61,262 nt of DNA, taken from NCBI RefSeq assembly GCF_937921625.1, contig NZ_CAKZTI010000013.1:1-61262 (forward strand), read 5' to 3'. Source of the DNA: an uncultured Campylobacter sp. (GTDB lineage: Bacteria > Campylobacterota > Campylobacteria > Campylobacterales > Campylobacteraceae). The position numbers and the translations under genes are program-made. The first letter of the stretch is position 1. Each line of letters opens with the position of its first letter. Shown one piece after another: positions 58,691 through 61,262 of the stretch. Below the pieces are notes generated by a model that saw only the letters and a list, made by a program, of their open reading frames with translations, had not been told where the DNA came from and searched no databases.

Positions 58691-61246
58691 AGGCTGGCTT
58701 GCTCCTCTACTTCTTTAAAGCTCTCGATGTAGTCGCCCTCTCTGATGTCGTTGTAGCTGTCGATGCCCACGCCGCACTCAAAACCGCGCGCAACCTCTCT
58801 CACGTCGTCTTTGAAGCGTTTTAGCGAGCTTACGGTGCCCTCGTGTACGACCACGCCGTTTCTGATTAGGCGGATTTTCGCACCGCGGTTTATCGTTCCC
58901 TCGGTCACCATGCAGCCTGCGATCGCGCCTACTTTAGGGACGTTGATGACTTGGCGTACTTGTGCTTGGCCGAGCTGCTCCTCGTGGATGACAGGCGACA
59001 TTAGACCGCTTAGGATCGCTTTGACGTCGTCGAGTAGGTTATAGATGACGTTATAGGTTTTGATCTCGACACCGCTTTCTTTGGCTTTTTCTTTCACTTC
59101 GCCCGTTGGTCTTATATTAAAGCCTAAAATCACCGAGTTTTCGCTCGCCCTGGCTAGCTCTACGTCACTTTGTGTGATGCCACCCACGCCCGAGTGGATG
59201 ATATTTACTTTTATCTCGTCGTTGCGAAGCTTTTCTAGGCTCGCTTTGATAGCTTCCAGTGAGCCGCCCACATCGGCTTTGACGATAACAGGGAGCGATT
59301 TTAGCTCGCCCTCGGCGATCTTTTCGCTAAGCTCCTCTAAGCTTACTTTTGTTGTTTTGCTGAGCTCTTTTTGGCGCAAATATTCAGCCTTTTTCTGTGC
59401 GTATTCGCGGGCTTCTTTGTCGGTTTTGACGCTTATTAGCGTTTCACCGGCTTCAGGAATCTCGCTAAGGCCCATTATCACGCCGCACTCGCCAGGTTTT
59501 ATCTCTTTTAAAATTTTACCTTGGTCATCGGTTATCGTTCTTATCTTGCCGTATGCGACGCCTGCGACCACGATATCGCCGACTCTTAGAGTGCCGTTTT
59601 CTACGATAACCGTAGCTACCGGACCGCGGCCCTTTTGCTGAGAGCTTTCTATTATGGCTGCTTTGGCGTTTGCTCTTGCGTTTGCTTTTAGTTCTAAAAT
59701 TTCAGCCTGTAAGAGTACGATCTCAAGCAGATCGTCTATGCCCGTGCCCATCTTTGCAGAGATAGGTACAAACTCGTACGTGCCGCCCCAGTCGGTAGAT
59801 AGGATATCTAGCTCGGCTAGCTCGCTTTTTACTTTGTCGGGGTTTGCGGCCTCTTTGTCCATCTTGTTTATCGCGATGATGATCGGCACGCCCGCGGCTT
59901 TTGCGTGGCTTACGGCTTCTTTGGTTTGTGGTTTCACGCCGTCGTCGGCTGCAACCACGATGATAACGATGTCGGTGATCTTAGCACCTCTTGCGCGCAT
60001 AGCCGTGAAAGCTTCGTGGCCCGGAGTATCGATAAAGGTAATGTTTTTGCCGTTTTTATTTACCATGTAGGCGCCCACGTGCTGCGTGATGCCGCCCGCC
60101 TCGCCCGCTGCCACGCGTGAGTTTCTGATGTAGTCTAGTAGTGATGTTTTACCGTGATCGACGTGACCCATGATGGTGATAACGGGAGCTCGGACGGTCA
60201 AATTTGTATCGTCTAGCTGCTCCTCTTCTTCGTCGTAGGCTTTAACGTAGTCAAACGCTTCTTGCGTATCGACGATATTTACCTCTATGCCAAACTCATC
60301 AGCCAAAATCTCTATCGCATCCTCGTCTAGGAAGTCGTTTTTGGTCGTCATCATGCCGAGCATAAAGAGCTTGCCGATGACTTCGCTCGGTTGTTTGTTG
60401 ATTTTGTCGGCAAATTCGTAAAGACGGATCTCTTTTGGTATCTCGACATAGGTTACCGCCTCGCCGTTATGGTTGGCTCGTTGCGATTTTTTATGTTTTT
60501 TACGAGGCCTGCGTGCAGTACCTTGCTCTAGAAATGAACTTACCGATGTATTTAGTACCGGCTTGTAGCTAGTATTTGTCGGTTGTTTGATTTTTTGAGG
60601 TTCCGGGGTTTGCGTTCGTACGGAAAAATCAGGCAATATAACCACGTCCTCATCGTCTATAACGATGTCGGCCATATCGCGGTCGCCGAGTAGATCCATC
60701 TTCGTAGCGCCGTCTTTTTTGGTTGCGATGACTGGCTTTTTCTCTTTTTTCTTTTTGCGCTCGATCTTTTCGTCGCTAAATTTAAACATACTTTCCAAAT
60801 TTAACGCCGGCGCAGACTCTCTTCTCTCGCTTACCCTAGGCGCTGGCTGCTCGTCTTTTTTCTTTTTTACGATGACTAGGCCACGTCTTTTTTGTAGGCT
60901 AACGTCGGCTAGGCTTTCTTTTGGCTGAACTGGCTCGGTAGCCATAGGTTGGGCTTTTGGCTCCTCTTTGGGTGCTGCTTGGATTTTTGGCTCAGGCGCT
61001 TTTTCTGCAGGTTTTTGAGTGACTGTTTTTTGTTCTTTTTCGGATTTTTCGTCGTTTTTTGTTTCTATTTTTTCTTTTGGCAAAGGCTTTTCTTCTTTTG
61101 CGGAGCTTGGTTTTTTGGCCTCTTTTGGCTTGCTTTCTTTTTCCTCTTTGCCCTCTTTGGCTTCCGCTTTTTTTACGGTCGGTTTTTTCTTTTCCGGTTT
61201 TTTCTTGAGAGCTTCAATGGACTCGCCAACTTGATAAGCACGATAT
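58687..61246 (-). CDS. infB: Translation initiation factor IF-2 (N-terminus unresolved)
   Basis: The frame encodes IF-2 with a long Lys/Glu/Pro-rich linker, an IF2-N-like segment (KEIRLYEFADKINKQPSEVIGKLF), and the G domain: ITIMGHVDHGKTSLLDYI, GGITQHVGAYMV, FIDTPGHEAFTAMRARGA, INKMDKE, SAKMGTG, then domains II to IV. It brings initiator tRNA to the ribosome. A TTG at 61083 is an internal option, but the frame and the charged linker continue upstream, up to a stop at 61246-61248 near the window edge. The usual first IF2-N domain is not visible, so the gene either continues past a frame change or starts nearby; the right boundary is not resolved. Confidence 0.93.
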
Positions 61247-61262
61247 TATCGCTAACATCGAT

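Noticed and set aside
59060..59641. 193-codon plus-strand frame inside infB
   Set aside because: Antisense shadow of the conserved IF-2 domains.
1..61262. Idea that the window joins two genomes near 31-33 kb because the style of spacers changes
   Set aside because: rplU-rpmA on one side and obg-fmt-birA on the other are a continuous conserved order, so an insertion of accessory DNA explains the change better.
1..61262. CRISPR arrays, IS elements, prophage
   Set aside because: No regular direct-repeat arrays, transposase or phage structural genes were seen.

Overview
The window reads as one chromosomal stretch of a Campylobacter species, most likely one of the higher-GC, oral-type species (gracilis/rectus/showae/curvus/concisus group). 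The basis is gene order: many blocks match my memory of C. jejuni order. They are mlaA-mlaC-RND, the mod cluster, a HisZ-like gene with purA-DUF507-carA, addB-addA-rplM-rpsI-cadF-HAD phosphatase, rplU-rpmA-obg-fmt-birA-parA-parB-atpF'FHAGDC-tolQRAB-pal-cpoB-slyD-fabD-pfs-ttcA, and accD-rlmH-dksA-dusB-recO. Species assignment is inference; no 16S is present.

Layout. 1-4.6 kb (minus strand): the start of a lipoprotein gene, a selenocysteine tRNA, and a three-gene outer-membrane lipid transport operon. 4.7-9.4 kb: molybdate regulation and uptake (modE, modA, a stand-alone TOBE protein, modC, then modB after about 1 kb without a gene). 9.4-17.4 kb: a large membrane PAS-GGDEF-EAL protein, a HisZ-like gene, purA, a DUF507 gene and carA. 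18.2-28.2 kb: an orphan OmpR-type regulator, addB/addA, rplM/rpsI, a CadF-like OmpA protein and a HAD phosphatase. 28.2-30.4 kb: a gene-poor stretch, tRNA-Gln(CUG), a DUF411 protein and a lipoprotein. 30.6-33.2 kb: rplU-rpmA, then an AT-rich accessory island inserted before obg. 33.2-51.7 kb: a dense conserved run from obg to ttcA, containing most of the F1Fo ATP synthase and the Tol-Pal system. 51.8-61.3 kb (minus strand): an ankyrin protein, recO, dusB, a membrane protein, dksA, rlmH, accD, then rimP, rbfA and infB, which reaches the right edge.

Three features stand out. First, the rpmA-obg island holds a membrane protein, a divergent coiled-coil protein, two microproteins (48 and 31 residues, the first with a perfect extended Shine-Dalgarno sequence), a UUCG hairpin and apparent gene debris. 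Second, three unrelated conserved proteins (the RND transporter, AddB and the HAD phosphatase) each carry a low-complexity insert of roughly 100-160 residues. All three are built from the same AAATTT-type DNA words, and two share an 18-of-20-base match. Third, several intergenic regions of 0.8-1 kb hold no convincing gene, and hairpins with an AAATTT core recur between genes in the first half.

Most start codons were chosen from Shine-Dalgarno spacing and often differ from the longest open frame; TTG and GTG starts are common here.
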